Shown here piece by piece: positions 1 to 16,283 of a stretch of 64,000 bases of DNA. The position numbers were made by a program, and so were the translations under genes. The DNA comes from Thunnus maccoyii (lineage: Eukaryota; Chordata; Actinopteri; Scombriformes; Scombridae). Numbering within the stretch: position 1 is the stretch's first letter; the number at the start of each line of letters is the position of its first letter. The notes below the pieces were generated by a model. It searched no databases, was not told the DNA's origin, and saw only the letters and a list, made by a program, of their open reading frames with translations. The stretch is taken from contig NC_056534.1 in the NCBI RefSeq assembly GCF_910596095.1, forward strand, positions 37,472,088 through 37,536,087, given 5' to 3'.

Positions 1-1306
1 TACTGTGTCATCAGCCGCGGAGACATGAATTTATTTATTTATTTATTGGTTACACAAGAGGAAACATGACCAATATCTTAACAACAACACACATACAGTG
101 AGCTTTGACTCACTGTGACTCAGACAGAGGACGGCGCAAAAGGGCAAGATGTGGGTTGACATGTGTAGAGAAGTACAGTACTTGAAATTGTACTCTGTAC
201 TTTAAATTTGAATTAATGGAAAGAAGCAGAAAGAGACTGAGTGGAGGTTTGTTTAAAGATGACTGGTTTGGTGATTATAATCTAAAAACAAACACACTGA
301 CATGTTATAAATTTATCTACATGGCTCATGACTGAAAAAGAGAGATTTATATTTATATACACATATATATATAAATTTTTTTTGCACCTGGGACTCGTGT
401 AAGTGTTTGGCAGTGTAAGCAAATGCTGTTTCACTTGTTCCATTGTGGTTTCTGTTGGCTGAATCTTTCGCTTCAGACTCACTCGCTGCCTTCTGAGGGA
501 AGTTAGTCACGTCATGAGTCACAGTGAGTAGTGTGTGTTGGTTTATCTGCGGTCGGAGCATACCTGACTGCAAGAGAGATGGCAGTACACTTGCAGCATA
601 AAAGAAATGAAAGGACACTTGATATTGTGAGCTGATAAGATGACACAGACAGGTTAGACAGCTTACTGAGTCTGTCGTGTTCAGCAGTTCTGATATCTGC
701 TTTTTTTTGAGTTCATGTCAAAGCACACGTGAAAAAAGGTTTTTTTTTGTATTTCTCAAAAAAATAATAATATACAAATAGTACAATATTTGATTGCGTA
801 CTGCCTCTCCAGAGATTTAGAAATGCCAGGAAGTCAAATGTCCTTGCAGTTCAGTCTAAATAATCCTTATCTCTCCACTGTATTGTCTCCCAAATGTTCT
901 TTATATTTGACCAAAGTGTCCCACAGAAGCATGATTTTCTTTTTGGTTTTATTGAAGCGGTTTCTAGTCACTGGCTTGACAGCCAGCTGATGCTGAAGTG
1001 ATCAGTCGACAGAACAGAAAATTGATTGGCAGTTTCTCACTTACAAGTGTCTGATGCTTCATCTTATGCAGTTGTGAACTCTGGAAGTGAATATCAATCA
1101 GATGAAGCAGACTGAAGATGTCGTTTTGTCTTGAATGAACTGGTTGCAGCCGTACTTTCTGAATTCTAGACTCTATATAATCAACATTATAGCCATTCAT
1201 GACTTTTTGACACTTTTGTTTAGATTCCTCTTTTATTTTCAGTCTAGAGCTCCAGACTTGTATTATAAAAATGGTTATTAAAAGTTTTCATCCCTTCTGT
1301 TCCCAG
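1..1306 (+). other. Keap1 intron, 3' part
   Basis: Non-coding sequence upstream of the first visible Keap1 exon. It ends in a pyrimidine-rich acceptor (ttctgttcccag) at 1306. It contains a short TTTA tandem run near 31-48 and AT-rich sequence. I see no BTB-domain coding sequence on either strand. Confidence 0.8.
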
Positions 1307-4552
<3,246 letters not shown>

Positions 4553-7500
4553 GGCTCGCCGCCGGACCCTCCCACTTTACACATACACAGGCGCACACCT
4601 CAACTCACCTCCGTCTTCCCAAATCAAAAGAAAGACGCTGACTGAGTCGAGACAGACGAGAGCTGAAACATAAAAGTGCTGCCTCACTGATTGTAGAGAT
4701 AAAAAAAAACATTTTTAAAACTTTAATTTGCGAATCCTGCATTGATACTCGACTATAAAGGCGGCAAAAAAGTAATTTTAGTTGAGTATCAACATTGGAC
4801 TACCTGAATCAAGTTTGACCCCCAGATCTGTCTGTCAGTGGAATTTGATTAATTTTTATGTGACTAGTTACGTTCCTCCATATCCAACAGACCTCAGTCC
4901 ATCTGTGGGTTCAGGTCTGACATTCAAAGTCGGACCGTCGTCTCCCAGATCTGACCTATGGGAGAAAAGGGCTGCCTGCTAAAAAGGTCCTTTTTATTGG
5001 CTCAAAGAGTCATCCAGGGCTCTTTATTTATATGTAAAGAGCAACCCATGCAAAAGTGAAATCTGAGGGGAGAAAAAAAATTTCAAATTATCTCATTATG
5101 TTTAAAAAAAAAAAAAAAAAAGTAGCATTTGTCAGTGTAGGCAGTAGAGTTCAAAGTGCCATTAAAATGCCTGTGTGCATTACTGTCATGTGTTGGAAAG
5201 GCTCAGACTGTCACTGTGTTGTTGACATGAACCGAATCAGCCACAAGATTCAATTTACTGACGACACTGAGCCTCATGCAAGAACATATTTATACTCTTA
5301 TCCTAAATCTCTCTTTCTTATATCCGTGAGGTTTATTCACACGTGTTTCAAATCGGATTCATTGTAAATGGCTGGTTTCATCCTGATGAACGCCACCTGT
5401 TCATGAAGAGGTGTTCGCTCCTGAGATTCCATCATAGCATCCAGATATATAATATCCATATAAAGCTACATGTTCATTCACACCTCAGCGCTTAATGATC
5501 ACATGATTAATTTAGGGTTTATAGTTCTATTAGGAAAAAAAATAGAGCAGCTGTTAACGCTGTGTCATTGCAGAATCAGGCCCGGACAGGAATAAAGAAG
5601 GAATGGTTTGAAATGGAGTTATTCATAAAATGACTAAAATGAGAATATATATCTATTTTACACAGTAAATGATGTCACACTGTCTGGTTTTATAAGGGAG
5701 GGCAGCGGCTGGTGTAGGAGAATATTCAACCATTAGAGAAGACAAATGAAATAAAACCTCTCAGTAAATTAAACTATCATGCAAATCACACTGAATATTA
5801 CAGAACACTGTTTTGTTTCATTTATTTATTATTTTAGTTTTTCCAAATTCCTTCATAATTCTTCAAACAAGGCAGACTATATGTACATGACTTGTACGAC
5901 AGGTCTGAACCTCTTTAGTTTTGTTCATACGTTAAGAATTAGTGTCAGAAAACAAATTCTCCTCAACTTAAGAACAAATATCTTCATACGAGCGGTTCTT
6001 GCATGAGGTCCAGTGTCTCAAATGTAAGTTTAGGTTCAAGAGAAGCAGGACCTGCATAATAACAGATGTTGTGTCCGAAGCCACTGGTAGGTTCATAAAA
6101 TGTGGATGTTTTTTGTGGGAAATGTTTTGGCATGTTGAGCGTTGCCTCCTGTGCGGCTGTCAGAGAGTCCGGTCCACTAGAACGAGCGTGTGGTGCCAAG
6201 AGAATGAAGAAACAGGTTGTGACTGTGTTTAGAGGAAACAGAATACTGTAGCATTTTTTTTTTTTTTTTTTTTTTTAACTCGGATTCAAACATCTCACTG
6301 AATGTGTTTTATAAAAACACTAATTACTAATTACACAATGGAGAACCTCCACCTACAGTTGACTTTTGGTTTTCACATCCACCAGACCTCAGAAACAGAA
6401 GTGACCGTGTTTGTGTATGCTAATGACAAAAATTGCTTAAAGAAGTGTATTTGTAACAGCAATTTAAGCTACAAAAGGTTTTTAAGTGATGTTTTTGTAC
6501 ATTGATATTCTAAGAAATCTTGTACAGAATTTAAGAGCTCACTTTTTTATTTATTTGTTCAGATCCTTTGGTTTTCTTGTTCCTCTAAACTGACATCAGC
6601 TTTGTATTGAATTGGACTCTGGTGTTGTGTTTTTGAATAACTAGCATGCATTGTAACTAAGTAGGAATGCTTGTTAATGCTAATTTTGGATGTCTGTAAA
6701 AAATTTGCTTCACTTCGAAAGGGATTTTTTTTTCCTGTCTGTCAGTAGTTGGAATGGAAATTAGATTATTTAAAAGTCTGCTTTGTAAATGTTTTTTCCA
6801 GCAAAAACACCCTGTACAATAATACATTGTAAAGTAAAATATATGTTTATTGTACCGCTGCAGTCATGTAATGATTTTCATTTGTTAGTTCTTGTTATTT
6901 TCATTCTTTATATATTTTCTACACTTTATAGTGGTTTTTTTTTAAGCAGCAGTGGCCACTGGAGGGAGCTAAAACCCTTTTCTACTGAACATAACCTCTA
7001 CCTGTTTACTGTCATCATATTACATTAGAACAACTCAAGTTAACGTTTTCTTCAGTTTTAATTTTGCTGGTCATTTAGTCCAAACAAACATGGTTAGTAA
7101 TGCCACGTGTTTAATGGACCACCCATGAAATCTGCCAACACATCTCATTTCCTCAGTGAAGCTGGCAGGTGGTTGTAATAGACCATTATTATATTATCCA
7201 GGAGGAAAACTTCCCTGATTATGGAGGCTTAAGGGCATCATCCTGCCAAACAGAAAGGCCACAGTGTTGCTTTCAGGTGAGCGCTGCTGAGCTGTAGTAA
7301 CAGCTGTTCCCCACATTTCATACTCTTCAGATGGACGCTGTACATTTGTACACTTTCATAAAAAAAAAAGTCTTTTAATGTTATCAGCTTTAATTCACCA
7401 GTCCAACAATAGAGGTCACCCCAACCATTACCCACCTACACCATGTATTACAGTAGCATAGTGTTACATAATGAGAGAAGTGAGAGAAGTGGAGAATCAC

Positions 7501-9352
7501 TTACAAGTTGCCTTATTAGATGCATCGTCTCCTAACCTGAATATATACAATATGTGTCCTCAACAGCTTTAACTTGGACTGTGGTTCTTTTTTTTAAGTG
7601 AGATGATACAAAACAAGTCAAGTCAAATGTATTTATAGAGCACATTTCATCCAGTACAAAGACAAGACAGAACGTAATACAGTGGATGACATCACAGGAT
7701 TCAAGCAACAAGACAAAACATGTATTTAGGAGCGACAGCAGAGGAGAAAGAATCTGATGGATTCCTGTTAGTGTGTATGTAAGTGTAGAAGAACAATCTG
7801 TAAATAAATAACAAATAAAATCATGATAATAATGACAACAACAAGTAAATAAATAAAAATAACTAACTGGATAAATAAGAAGATGAATGGAGAAGGAACA
7901 AAGAGAAATTTTAGAATGAAGAAGGATGATTACATTGAATTTTCTATGCAGGGCGGCTGGTGATGTCCCACAGAGAGACACTTTACGACTTTCCTCTTCA
8001 CTCATCTCATGTGGACTGTGGTTCATTTTTTAAAACTTACATTTGGATATAATCAGAGAAATAATCATCCGCACACATATTTTTCATTAATGAATGTTAT
8101 GAGTTTGCATCAGTTTTACAGCAACATATATATAAATATGGTCAATATAAAACCACAGAACACAAGACACAAATGCACATTTACACAAGCGGGAAAAAAT
8201 AATTCAATTACATCATAAATAAATGACTATAAATCAACAGTCAGCTACATGATATATAAGTCATACATTTCACCTGTTTTATCTTTATGCAACTGTCTTC
8301 TATCTAAACTTATTTTAAGCATATTTTCTTTTTATATAGAGTAACAAATTGTGAGCAAAATGAAATAATGAATTAAGAAATGAAAGATACAGTGACCTTT
8401 CTAACTATGAAAAGTTAAATAATTCAAATGTATTAATTTCCTGCAGAGGCCTTTAATCCTGCAGGAACCTCGTTTCTCTTTCTTTCTTTTGTAAAGTTGA
8501 TTTATAAGCTTTCTCATTGAGGATGTTTTTATTTTGAAAGTCCTGCCTGGATATGCTGTTTCCTGTCAGCTTGACACCGGTGTGCTGTCTTTTAACATGA
8601 AAAAAGACTCTCGAGTCCCACCGGACACCAGTGGATCCTCTTCGGTCGCAGGTAAGTGAAACTCACCTGGAAAACGCTGAATCCAACTGATTGTTTTTAC
8701 TCTGCTGCATAAAACTGAAACTTTAAGGGACAAACTGAAACTGAGTCAGAGGATTGTAGGCTTTGGAAATGTGACTCCACAGGTTTGTGATTTCCCAATA
8801 ATATAAAATCCTGCACTTTTATTCATTTGATGCTGAAACGTCTCTATTTATCACAAAGAAACAGTGTTTAAAAATACACTGAGACTTTCCTGCTGCAATT
8901 TGTCTATTTGTTTATCTGTTAAATGTCACTTTTCAACAATTCACATTAGAAATTAAATAAGCTAATTGTGTATTGTGAATGTAGTAGTATTATTAAAGGG
9001 GTTGAGTTTATATATATATATATATATTTCTATTCTACTAAATGTAAAGACAAAAATGATCTCAAGCCATTCCTGAAACAGAGTCACTCTGTTGTCAGAC
9101 ATTGTTGCCAAACAAGTTTCTCCACTTTGCATCCACCTTCAGTACAGGAAGAGGTTGTTCATCCATTCATTCACTAATGAACCCAAATATACACTTCCTG
9201 CGATACATTCTGTTGCTACATCATGTGTCTTTTTGTGTCATATAACTTTAAAACTTTTTGACAAGATGTTCTCCTGAGATCGCACTGTGCTGAAAGCCTA
9301 TTTTAGCCTCAGTCTTCTCCTCTTGCTCACATTCACTCTTTTCTTTCGTCAG
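4553..9352 (+). other. Keap1 3' UTR and spacer to LRRC8
   Basis: This AT-rich sequence follows the Keap1 stop codon. Candidate polyadenylation signals AATAAA lie at 5591 and about 5750, so the 3' UTR may be 1.0-1.2 kb, but I cannot fix the end. A 23-base T run lies at 6254-6276 and a TA repeat at 9009-9027. About 7610-7800 resembles a teleost dispersed repeat (CAAGTCAAATGTATTTATAG, then GCACATTTCAT). No other gene is supported. Confidence 0.5.
8560..8651 (+). other. Possible 5' non-coding exon of the LRRC8 gene
   Basis: A strong splice donor (TCGCAG/GTAAGTGA) ends at 8651. A clean pyrimidine-tract acceptor (CTTTCGTCAG) ends at 9352, 18 bases before the LRRC8 ATG. LRRC8 genes commonly have non-coding first exons, so 8651 joined to 9353 is a likely 5' UTR splice. 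The left boundary is a guess. Confidence 0.4.
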
Positions 9353-9370
9353 TGTGGAGCAGCCGCCAGG

Positions 9371-11073
9371 ATGATCCCAGTGGGTGAATTCAGAAACCTC
9401 GGCATAGAGCAGACCTCACAGTATCGGGTCCTGAAACCATGGTGGGATGTTTTCTCAGAGTACCTGTGTGTTGCCATGCTTATGATTGGAGTCTTTGGGT
9501 GCACCTTGCAGGTGAGGGGCGCCTACAAACCAGCCACTTTATTATGATCATGAGCTCTTAAATCCTTAATTGTTAGCCTGTGGGGTGGACACAGATTTAG
9601 CAAAATAATCATTTCTAACCTAACCAACCTGAGGAGAGAAAAAAAAAAAAAAATTGCACCATTTGTATCTACTGTGGCATGTCAGAATAATAGAGTATTT
9701 TGTTACCATGTCACAGAAATTCCTGCGTTATCTGACCTCCAAGTCGGTGAAAACACAGACAGTGTAACTGGACTAACTTGTGTCTCCTGACCCACTTAAT
9801 GCAGATTCAGCTGACTAACCTGCTGCTTAATGTGTCTCTCACCACCTTATTACCATTTCTGTGTCACATTCAAATAGCACAGCAGACAAGCAAATGAATT
9901 TAAATGTAAATCAGCAGTTGTTTCCTTGTTTCATGAACACGCTGTGTCTCTGTTGACGGTAGGAAAGGTGCAAGTACAAATTAGTTAGTACAAATTAGTG
10001 AAACATACATGTTTGCATGACCGCAAACAAACAGCACAGAGTAAACGTGAGAGAAGACAATGCACCTGCTGTCTAAACCACACAGTTTACAGGCACAACA
10101 GGTTTCTGTTAATCTGTTGCTTACAATAAACACACAACAGAGGTTGGGGTGAGATAACTTAACCAATTAATCAAAAAAAAGACATTCCTTAAACAACCCA
10201 CAGAGAGAGAGGCTGTAAATTACTTGTTAGTTGTTGTTTTGTTAATTAAGCTGCATAACTTAATTGTTTTAGTTTCCTGGTGGCAGCAGAACAAACCGTA
10301 AACACAACATTGACATATGATCAATTTATATGTATTTACATTTGGCTCTTCAGCTTCTAAATGCTCCACTGTGAGCAGCAGCTGGTCGCTCACTTTGTCT
10401 GTCCGCCACTTGAAGCCGGCAGGTATCAACAACGAGCTGAGAGATGCTCCCTGTAGAGCTGATAATATTATAAAGTCATCATTCCTTCAAATGTTTTCAG
10501 CGAGACGTTCTCAGAATATTATAGGATAACGTTCTCTAAAAACGTTCTAAAAATGTTTGGTGACAACCTTCTTAAAATGTTTATTGATAACATTGTTAGA
10601 ACATTATGACCTGATGTTCCCTGAAACATTCTCAGCGGGAAGGTTTTTTTTTTTTGGTTCCTGGATCATTTTAGGATAATGTTCTCTAAAAACATCCTAA
10701 AAATGTTTGGTGACAACCTTCTTATAATGTTTAGTGATAACATTGTTAGAACATTATGCCCGAACTGCAGGACTATTGGAGCGAGGCAGAGAGGCTTCAG
10801 TGGTGTAGAAACAGGTTGGAGAATGAGGTTTTCAGCAGAGCAGGGCAGGGCAGGTGATGAGTTGAGGTGCCAAATCAGAGACAGGTGATGAAGATGAAGC
10901 TGTTCGTGGCTGGCAACTGAGGCAGACTGGAGACTGAACTCTGATCTAGCAGAGTCTTGATGGATGAGCGGAGGTTTTATGCTGCTGTGGCTTGTTGAGT
11001 TGATTAGCTGATCAGCTGCAGGTGTACTGGTTGAAGAGTAGGAGAGGGAAAACAGGTCGCCACGCCCAGCATA

Positions 11074-11126
<53 letters not shown>

Positions 11127-13940
11127 GATAAATCCCAAAGAGTTTGATCACATTCTTTGTTCAGAAACAGCTCCAAAGACTCTTAAGACAAATACAAAGT
11201 CAAGAGGTTGTGATATGTAGCACTATAAGCTAACGAAAATCTAAAAGAAACTGCGTTCCTGCGCATGCACAGTGCCGTCTGCCTTACAAGGAACTGCTCT
11301 CTTGAGACTGTAAATGTGATCGCCGTTATTAGACTTTGGACCATAACTGTAATCTTCAGGGCAAAGGAATTTGTCACCCAGTGCAGTGGTGTAGCTCACT
11401 GACATGTTTTTAATCGATTTTGGACAACAATGGATGTCTACAGCACAGAGGAATACGATATATATCAGGCTTTGTATACATGCACAATACTTGGAAGTAG
11501 GATGAGTTCATTGTTGGTTTGGCTCTGCCGGTTTTATTGTTGTCCACTTATACATACTATCATTTGAATTAAACAATTAACTGCTCTTTTAATTGGTCAT
11601 AGTTTGTGCCATCGTTCCCCACTAATTCACTCATTCTTTAATTTTCCACAGCTCACCCAGGACAAGATTGCTTGCCTGCCCAGTCCCTTCACCAGCCCAA
11701 CACCCGAGGTAATCGACTGCAGCCACATCCGGACTTACGGGGAGAACGAGACGTGGGAGCACATGCTGGTCAAACCTGTGAGCCCCATTGTGCGGGAGGT
11801 GTTTGGCCGCAAGAACAATCTGGACATCCACCAGTACGTGTTTGTCAACCACTACTGCTACGAGAGATTTGTGCACTGGTATGCAAAGTACTTCCCCTAC
11901 CTTGTCGTGATCCACACTATGATCTTCATGGTAGCAAGCAGCTTTTGGTTCAAGTTCCCCGGGACATCCTCTAAAATTGAACTCTTTGTCACCATTCTTG
12001 GGAAGTGCTTTGATTCACCTTGGACCACGAGGGCCTTGAGTGAAGTTTCTGAGGAAAGAGGAGAGGAGAAATTAGTTAGTTGGAGGAGGGATACCATGTC
12101 AAAAGACTCCACAGAGCGACGAGCAGAGGAGGAGGAGACTGTAGGGCTTCTTCGGTCCTCCTCTGTAAAGTCTAATCCAGAAAAGAAAAGTCCAGAGCCT
12201 CAGTCGGCCGCCTCCGTCTTGGATAAAAAGGAAGGCGAGCAAGCCAAGGCTCTGTTTGAAAAGGTGAAAAAGTTCAGAACTCATGTAGAGGAGGCGGACC
12301 TCTTGTATCGCATGTATGTGCAACAAACATCACTTAAAGTCTTCAAGTTTGTTTTAATCATTATCTACACCGCAGCGCTGGTTCCAAACATCGAGATAGT
12401 GGTGCGCTGTTTGGTTCCTCCTGAACTGACTGGTTTTGATATCTATTGCTGCAACCACAACAAAGCCCATCTTTTCTCCAAGCTTGCCTACTGCTATATC
12501 TGCTTTGTGGGAGTGTATGGACTTCTGTGCATCTACACCCTCTACTGGCTGTTCCATCGACCTCTGAAGGAGTACTCCTTCGAGCAAGTCAGACTGGAGA
12601 CGGGGATTAACGACATACCGGATGTGAAAAATGACTTTGCGTTCCTCCTGTACCTCGTGGACCAATATGATGCTCTCTACTCTAAAAGATTTGCCGTCTT
12701 TCTCTCTGAGGTCAGCGAGAGCCGTCTCCATCAGCTCAACCTCAACTATGAGTGGACCGCCAAAAAGCTGCGTACCCGTCTGGCCAAGAATACAAATGAC
12801 CGGTTGGAGCTCCACCTGTTAATGTTGCCGGGGCTTCCGGACACAATCTTTGAGATTCCTGAGGTGCAATCACTCAAATTGGAGCAAGTTAAAAATGTCA
12901 CCATCTCACCCAGTGTGGCGAAGCTAGACTCTCTTCAGGAGTTATCACTGATTTACTGCCCTGCAAAGCTCCAGCTGCCTGCCCTGAACCATCTCAAGGA
13001 ACATTTAAAGGTCCTTTGTCTAGCTTTTGAAAGTTTAGAAGAGGTGCCTTTGTGGATGTACAGCCTGCATGGGCTAGAAGAGTTACATCTGAATGGTCCA
13101 TTATCCATTGAAGTGTCCCGGAACGCCACTCTGGACTCCCTTCGAGAGCTTAAAGCTCTGAGAGTCCTCACTCTCCGCTCCAACCTCACAAAGATCCCAC
13201 CCTCTGTAGCAGATGTTGCGTCGCAGCTGCAGCGTTTGTGCATCCATAACGAAGGCAGCAAGCTCCAAGCTTTCAGCAGCCTGAAGAAGTTAACCAACCT
13301 AGTCTCACTGGAGTTAGTGGGCTGTGGTTTGGAGCGCATCCCGAGTGCTGTCTTCAGCCTGAACAATCTGCAGGAGTTGGACCTTAAAGATAACAAACTT
13401 ACCACTGTGGAGGAGATTCTTAGTCTACAGCACTGCCGGCGTCTGGTGACACTACGACTGTGGCACAACAAAATCACGTACATTCCTGATCATATCAGTA
13501 AACTCCATACCCTGGAGACTCTGGACATCAGCTGGAACAAGCTACGAAAGCTTCCCTCTCGACTGTTCTACTGCACCAAGCTCAGGCACCTCGATGTCTC
13601 CCACAACCAGCTCACCACACTCCCTCCTGAGGTGGGCATCCTGCAGAGCCTCCAGTTCTTCTCCGTTGCGTTCAACTCTTTAGAGACACTACCAGAGGAG
13701 CTGTTCTCCTGTAAAAGGCTAAAGACGCTGGCTCTCGGAAACAACTGCTTGTCGTATCTTAGCTCCAGAGTGGCCAACCTGGCTCAGCTGGTCCGCCTGG
13801 AGATTAAAGGGAACCGTCTGGAGTCTTTACCTGAGGAGATAGGGGACTGTCCCCTGCTGTCTCTCAATGGGTTGATAGTAGAGGACAGCCTGCTGAATCT
13901 GCTGCCATCAGACGTACGCAGCAGGTTGAATAATGGGTGA
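9371..13940 (+). CDS. lrrc8e: LRRC8 volume-regulated anion channel subunit, LRRC8E/C-like
   Basis: Subunit of the hexameric plasma-membrane VRAC channel, which opens on cell swelling. Two coding exons, 9371-9511 and 11652-13940, give 809 residues (human LRRC8C 803, LRRC8E 796). Exon 1 encodes 47 residues from [10 protein letters not shown] to FGCTLQ, covering most of the first membrane segment. Exon 2 resumes [10 protein letters not shown]. Membrane helix 2 is near residues 128-147 ([20 protein letters not shown]). Helices 3 and 4 follow an acidic cytosolic insert and the family signature [19 protein letters not shown]. From about residue 400 to the end lie leucine-rich repeats. Extracellular cysteines and an NET glycosylation site (residue 79) are visible. 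The FGCTLQ exon 1 ending fits the C/E subtypes. I favour E because human LRRC8E lies on 19p13.2 with the neighbouring genes; a tree would decide. Confidence 0.92.
10523..10760 (+). repeat. Tandem repeat, 150-bp period, about 1.6 copies
   Basis: The unit starts taggataacgttctctaaaa at 10522 and recurs as taggataatgttctctaaaa at 10672. The two copies match closely over about 88 bases (..AAATGTTTGGTGACAACC.., ..AACATTGTTAGAACATTATG..), then the second breaks off. The unit itself has internal TTCTCTAAAAAC-type subrepeats and a T run. Confidence 0.85.
11075..11120. repeat. (AC)n microsatellite
   Basis: An uninterrupted AC dinucleotide run of about 23 units in the LRRC8 intron. Confidence 0.97.
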
Positions 13941-14377
13941 GTTTGCGGAGCGAAGGACAGTCATTGACTTGTCTTTTAACAGTGCAGCATGGAAGTGTGA
14001 CTTGCATGGAGAAATGGAATATTAACAGAGGATTAATCAATGGCATTAGGGGGAATATTTCATACAAAATAGAACAAAAGGGAAACTCTAACCAAAACCA
14101 TAGCTGAACACAAAAGGATAACCAAACACTAACATAACTAAAATGTTAATCTGTGTTGCACTTTTTTTTGAAAATGTTTTCTATGCATTTTCAGAAAGAT
14201 ACCTTTTTTTTAAATAGATATTTTTGTATGTTATCAAGTGACCTGTAAATATCTCACATTTATTTTTTACAACACTGGATTTCTATGTTCAGTAGCTGTT
14301 TTACAAGGGAGGACACATGTGAAGTTTGTCATCGTCGGTACTCTGTGGATGAGATAAGGGCTCAACTCTTTCACAAA

Positions 14378-14383
14378 AATAAA
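14378..14383 (+). terminator. Polyadenylation signal AATAAA, LRRC8
   Basis: AATAAA lies 438 bases after the LRRC8 stop codon on the coding strand. It is the first canonical signal there, so the 3' UTR is probably about 0.45 kb. Confidence 0.55.
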
Positions 14384-16283
14384 ACATGACCTACAAATTA
14401 TCATGGATCAGCATTTTTCATTCAGACTGGTGTTTTATTTACTGGATATTTTGTGGATTCTTCAGAGCACAAGGCAAGAGGTTTTTTTTTTTACCAGCGC
14501 TGTATCCTGTTGGACAGGTTTATACAGCATGAAGAACTGTTTCCCACAGTTCAGTGGCTCATGTTGCCCCCTTTCAGCCACCAAATAAGTGGAGAGAGAA
14601 AAAGCCTTTCAGTAGCAGTATAATGAGTGTTCTTCTCTCTGTTTATATGTTCAGTCAAACGGAGAAAAGACTGAATTCATACATGTGATTATGAACCAGA
14701 TCAAAGTCAAGTCAATATTTTATAATTTACCACGAGAGAGAAGATAAAACTGTCTTTACAATGCTGTTTGGATGACTAATGTGTCCAGTGCATTGATGTC
14801 AGCGCTGATGGGTGACACATCGATCTTTCTTTATCTTTCCTGAGCATTCTGTAGAAATGAATGGCTTCACTAGAATTTTAATTTAGCTTCTCTGTTTCCT
14901 GTTTTTACTACCTCGTGTCAACAATCAAACATTTCCCGTCAAACATGGGCAACCCAGGATTTGATTTTTACAAGAAGATGCATACCTAAAGATATGTAGT
15001 TATACCTAACACACACCTTATAACTCTGTAGATCAGTAACATCATGAACTGGAGTGCCTTTTGAATACTGCACACTAAAACAAGTGTTAAAGTGCTAAGC
15101 TGGAAGTCATTGTAGTTTTTTAGGATGAGAGGTACATTAGGTGTCTCCTTTTCTTTCTCCTACAAACAAATGCACACCTGCTTTTATCCTGATTTATTTT
15201 TTTCTTGTGTTCTGTATTCCTCGGGCAGAGCTTCCACTTTTTCAGTCTGAACTGCAGTGTAGTCATGTTCTGGCATGCACAGAGACAAAGTTTAGGAACA
15301 TACCTCAGTAATACTCAGACTCGCCCACCTTGCAACACACCTCAAAGGCCACAAAAAGATTTCTATCATGTTTTGCAGTTTTTAGATGGATTTGATTAGA
15401 ATACAGAGCTGAAAGTTGTCAAAGGGCCAGATAAAGATCAAACAGTGGAAACTTTCAAAGGTGTATAGTCTAAATTGTATACCGAATGTCATAATGCTCT
15501 GGCAATCATTTCCCTTTTTCTTTTTTCTATTTCCCTCTCACTGTGGGTGTCAGTCAAGCGTGTCACCAGTATTAACCAGAAACAATGTGATTGCATCAGG
15601 GTGACTAAGTCTTGGCTGGCAGGATGGTTGCCTTAAGGGGTTAGTGATGATATCGGCAGTTTGTGTGCTGACTTGAGTCTGACATATTTGTGGGACTGTG
15701 CCTTCAGGCCTGGTTGTCCTGATGCAGTATTTAAATTTGAGTAGGGAAATCAGCGGGGGCGGATTCTTCCTGCCATCTTTCTGTTCAGTTTCTGTTGTTC
15801 TGAAGTCTGACAGGTTTCAATTCAGTTCCTGCATGCTGTGATTCTCAGCAGCTTGATTAAGTGAGCTGAAGCGTGAATTGTGTGGTAGTGAAGTGTGGCA
15901 CTGTAGTTTATGGTTTACAGATCATGTCTTCACAGTGACTCATCATGCTTTCAGTGCGATCTACAGACAATAGGCATCAAAGTTCATCACTTGTGAAATA
16001 TTATTTTACCACTTTACGACTGTCTTGGTTGTCATGGAACTTTTAAACACCCATGAACTCTTTGCAGCTTAAAGGATATGTTTAGATATGTTTAGTTAGT
16101 TTACTCTGCAAAAAAATATTAACCTATCCTTTAACTTTTTAATCCTTTTTCTTTTGACCTTGTCATTATTTGTCATGGTAGAAAGACATCAACACTGCAA
16201 CTAACTAACCATTACTTTACCTTTTTTTGTTCAATTAAATGATTCATGTTTTGGTCTAGAAAACATCAAGAACAGTGAAAAAT

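Larger units (their letters stand above)
9512..11651 (+). other. LRRC8 intron (2.1 kb)
   Basis: The intron starts GTGAGG, ends TTTTCCACAG and has phase 0. It contains a 150-bp tandem duplication (10523-10760) and a CA microsatellite (11075-11120). I see no coding sequence. Confidence 0.8.

Noticed and set aside
11672-11974. Plus-strand open frame of about 100 codons inside LRRC8 exon 2
   Set aside because: It is an alternative frame of a clearly conserved coding exon and has no homology that I recognise.
12953-13483. 176-codon open frame on the minus strand inside the LRRC8 gene
   Set aside because: It lies antisense to the leucine-rich repeat exon and has no recognisable motif. Its openness follows from the codon pattern of the real gene.
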